Origin: an uncultured Oscillibacter sp.
GTDB taxonomy: Bacteria > Bacillota > Clostridia > Oscillospirales > Oscillospiraceae
DNA length: 6,734 nt
Direction of reading: 5' to 3'
Assembly: GCA_902490355.1 (NCBI GenBank)
Contig: CABUDN010000132.1
Location: forward strand, 1-6,734
The translations under genes and the position numbers were made by a program. Positions 5,050 through 6,734 of the stretch are shown here, piece after piece; within the stretch, counting starts at the first letter, position 1, and each line of letters starts with the position of its first letter. Under the pieces are notes generated by a model. That model saw only the letters and a list, made by a program, of their open reading frames with translations, had not been told where the DNA came from and did not search any database.

Positions 5050-6647
5050 GAATGATTGACCTCCTTGGAGATGGATTGACAGACTTGTTCGGCGGCGCGC
5101 ATGCCGTCGGCGGCGGCGGAGAGAATGCCGCCGGCGTAGCCGGCGCCTTCGCCGCAGGGGTAGAGCCCCCGGAGGGAGGACTGGTACGTCTCATCCCGGG
5201 GAATTCGGACGGGAGAGGAACTGCGGCTTTCCACCGCGGTGAGCACGGCGTCGGGCTGATCGTAGCCCCGGAGCTTGGCCCCCAGCAGGGGCAGGGCCTG
5301 AGCCATGGCCTCGGCCACAAAGGGAGGCAGACACTCCCACAGGTTGGTCCAGGTGACGCCGGGGCGGTAGCTGGGCTTGACCCGGCCGGGACCGGCGGAG
5401 GGACGGCGGGCCAGGAAGTCCTCCACCCGCTGGGCCGGAGCCCGGTAGTCTCCGCCGCCCAGGGCAAAGGCGGCTTCCTCCAGACGGCGCTGGAAGGCGA
5501 TGCCCGCCAGGGGATCGTCGCCGCCGAAATCCTCCGGTGTGACGTTGACCAGCAGCGCACCGTTGATGTTGACGCGGTCCCGGGCGAATTCGCTCATGCC
5601 GTTGGTGACCACCCGTCCGGCCTCGGAGGCGGCGGCCACCACCTCGCCGCCGGGGCAGACGCAGAAAGAGAAGGCGGAGCGGCCGCCCGGCAGGTGGCAG
5701 GATAATTTATAGGTGGAGGCCGGCAGGCCGGGGTGCCCGGCGAAGCGCCCGTACTGGGCGGCGTCGCAGTCGGACTGGCGCTGCTCAATCCGCACGCCCA
5801 CGGCGAAGGGCTTGGCCTCCAGGTGCACGCCCCGTCGGTAGAGCATGGCAGCGGTGTCCCGGGCGGAGTGACCGGGACAGAGGATCAACTGGCGGCAGGG
5901 GAGGGACTGCGTTCCCTCCGGTCCAACGATCCGGATACCGGTGAGGACACCGTCCTGAATCTCCAGATCCTCCAGCCGGGTTTCAAAGCGGATGTCCGCC
6001 CCCAGGGCCAGGAGCTTACGGCGGATGCCCTGCAGGGTGCGGTAGAGGTAGTCGGTGCCCACATGGGGCTTGGCGTCGATGAGGATGTCCTCCGGCGCGC
6101 CGCAGGATACCAGAGTTTCCAGAATGAAGCGGTGGCGGGGGTCCCGGGTGCCGGTGGAGAGCTTGCCGTCGGAAAACGCACCGGCGCCGCCCTCACCGAA
6201 CTGGACGTTGGAGGTCTCATCCAACCCGCCGCCGGACCAGAACCGCTCCACATCCGCCCGGCGCTGCTCCACGGGACGGCCGCGCTCGAGCAAAATGGGG
6301 CGCAGTCCGGCCTGGGCCAGCACCAAAGCGGCAAAGAGGCCGCCGGGCCCTGCACCCACCACTACCGGCGGGATCTCCGGCGGGGAAATCGGATCGGGCA
6401 GTGCGTAGGGGTTGGGACGTTCCATCCGGGAGACTTTCCGACTGCGGCACCGGCGCAGTACGGCCGTCTCGTCCTTGACGATGGCCTCCACGGTGTAGAC
6501 CAGCTGCACGCCGTCCCGGGCGTCCACGCTGCGCCGCAGCACCCGCAGAGAGACGAATTCCTTCACCCGCAGCAGCCGGGCGGCTTCCGCGGTCAGCTCC
6601 GCCATACCGGCGCCGGGAGGCAGCTTGATATTTTCAATCTTGAGCAA
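5046..6647 (-). CDS. FAD-dependent dehydrogenase of the COG2509 type, function unassigned
   Basis: A 533-residue flavoprotein resembling the group annotated only as uncharacterized FAD-dependent dehydrogenase or NAD(P)/FAD-dependent oxidoreductase (COG2509, from memory). Residues 1-90 form a small N-terminal domain beginning MLKIENIKLP. The FAD-binding Rossmann motif follows: VVVGAGPGGLFAALVLAQAG (95-114), with ribose-binding E121 in LLERG. A family block has NVQFGEGGAGAFSDGKLST (147-165) and AKPHVGTDYLY (192-202). Near the end, ESRSSSPVRIPRDE (473-486) and LYPCGEGAGYAGGILSAAADG (495-515) complete the flavin site. There are no membrane segments or signal peptide. It starts at TTG 6647, with GAAAGGAA 9 bases upstream, and the resulting N-terminus matches relatives as I remember them. 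It is the first visible gene of the three-gene operon and overlaps the next by four bases. The substrate is unknown. Confidence 0.85.
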   Translation of the reverse strand: MLKIENIKLPPGAGMAELTAEAARLLRVKEFVSLRVLRRSVDARDGVQLVYTVEAIVKDETAVLRRCRSRKVSRMERPNPYALPDPISPPEIPPVVVGAGPGGLFAALVLAQAGLRPILLERGRPVEQRRADVERFWSGGGLDETSNVQFGEGGAGAFSDGKLSTGTRDPRHRFILETLVSCGAPEDILIDAKPHVGTDYLYRTLQGIRRKLLALGADIRFETRLEDLEIQDGVLTGIRIVGPEGTQSLPCRQLILCPGHSARDTAAMLYRRGVHLEAKPFAVGVRIEQRQSDCDAAQYGRFAGHPGLPASTYKLSCHLPGGRSAFSFCVCPGGEVVAAASEAGRVVTNGMSEFARDRVNINGALLVNVTPEDFGGDDPLAGIAFQRRLEEAAFALGGGDYRAPAQRVEDFLARRPSAGPGRVKPSYRPGVTWTNLWECLPPFVAEAMAQALPLLGAKLRGYDQPDAVLTAVESRSSSPVRIPRDETYQSSLRGLYPCGEGAGYAGGILSAAADGMRAAEQVCQSISKEVNHS

Positions 6648-6734
6648 AGCGGTAGATTCCTTTCGTGACAGTGATCTTTGGACAGGTCTACGGCATTGTG
6701 GACATTGAAAAATACAGGGTTGACTATAAATGGT

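Noticed and set aside
1938..6647. Defence, phage or mobile-element origin for the regulator and oxidoreductase genes
   Set aside because: No integrase, transposase, terminal repeats, direct repeats or tRNA target is visible, and base composition looks continuous with thyA, folA and recG.
5733..6668. Long plus-strand open frames opposite the flavoprotein gene
   Set aside because: They overlap a complete FAD-dependent protein gene and look like composition-driven shadows with no motif.
6648..6734. Possible promoter for the flavoprotein operon (TATAGT on the minus strand, 6723-6728) and a plus-strand TTGACT (6720-6725)
   Set aside because: The matching -35 or -10 partner would lie outside the window, and no well-spaced pair is visible inside it. 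The 87 bases otherwise hold only the ribosome binding site at 6657-6664.

Overview
The window looks like ordinary chromosome from a GC-rich member of the Firmicutes, most likely a gut clostridium of the Oscillospiraceae type. This is inferred from near-perfect AGGAGG ribosome binding sites, GC-rich third codon positions, and ThyA and dihydrofolate reductase sequences that resemble clostridial versions from memory; no search was run. It holds seven protein genes, one of them cut by the left edge. I see no RNA genes, CRISPR arrays, insertion sequences or phage genes.

Left to right: (1) positions 1-248, minus strand, the N-terminal 82 codons of the DNA helicase gene recG, with its own promoter at 280-308. 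(2) Positions 412-449, a 15-bp terminator hairpin closing the next unit. (3) Positions 460-1802, minus strand, a two-gene folate/thymidylate operon, thyA then folA, from a promoter at 1833-1861. (4) Positions 1938-2786, plus strand, a cupin/AraC-family regulator, divergent from thyA, with its own promoter at 1885-1913 that carries a small inverted repeat. (5) Positions 2786-2821, a hairpin shared by the convergent regulator and alcohol dehydrogenase genes. (6) Positions 2848-6647, minus strand, three oxidoreductase genes in a row: a COG2509-type FAD-dependent dehydrogenase, a D-2-hydroxyacid dehydrogenase overlapping it by ATGA, and an iron-dependent alcohol dehydrogenase of the butanol dehydrogenase type 42 bases further on.

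ThyA turns dUMP into dTMP and oxidises methylene-tetrahydrofolate to dihydrofolate, and dihydrofolate reductase recycles the latter, so that operon is a complete metabolic pair. The three-oxidoreductase unit is less clear. Two members are probable NAD(P)H-dependent carbonyl reductases and the third belongs to a flavoprotein family without a firm assigned role. The AraC-type gene faces this unit tail to tail and could sense a metabolite related to it, but nothing in the sequence proves that link. I found no convincing undescribed system. The points most worth a second look are the oxidoreductase operon and the inverted repeat in the compact divergent promoter region.
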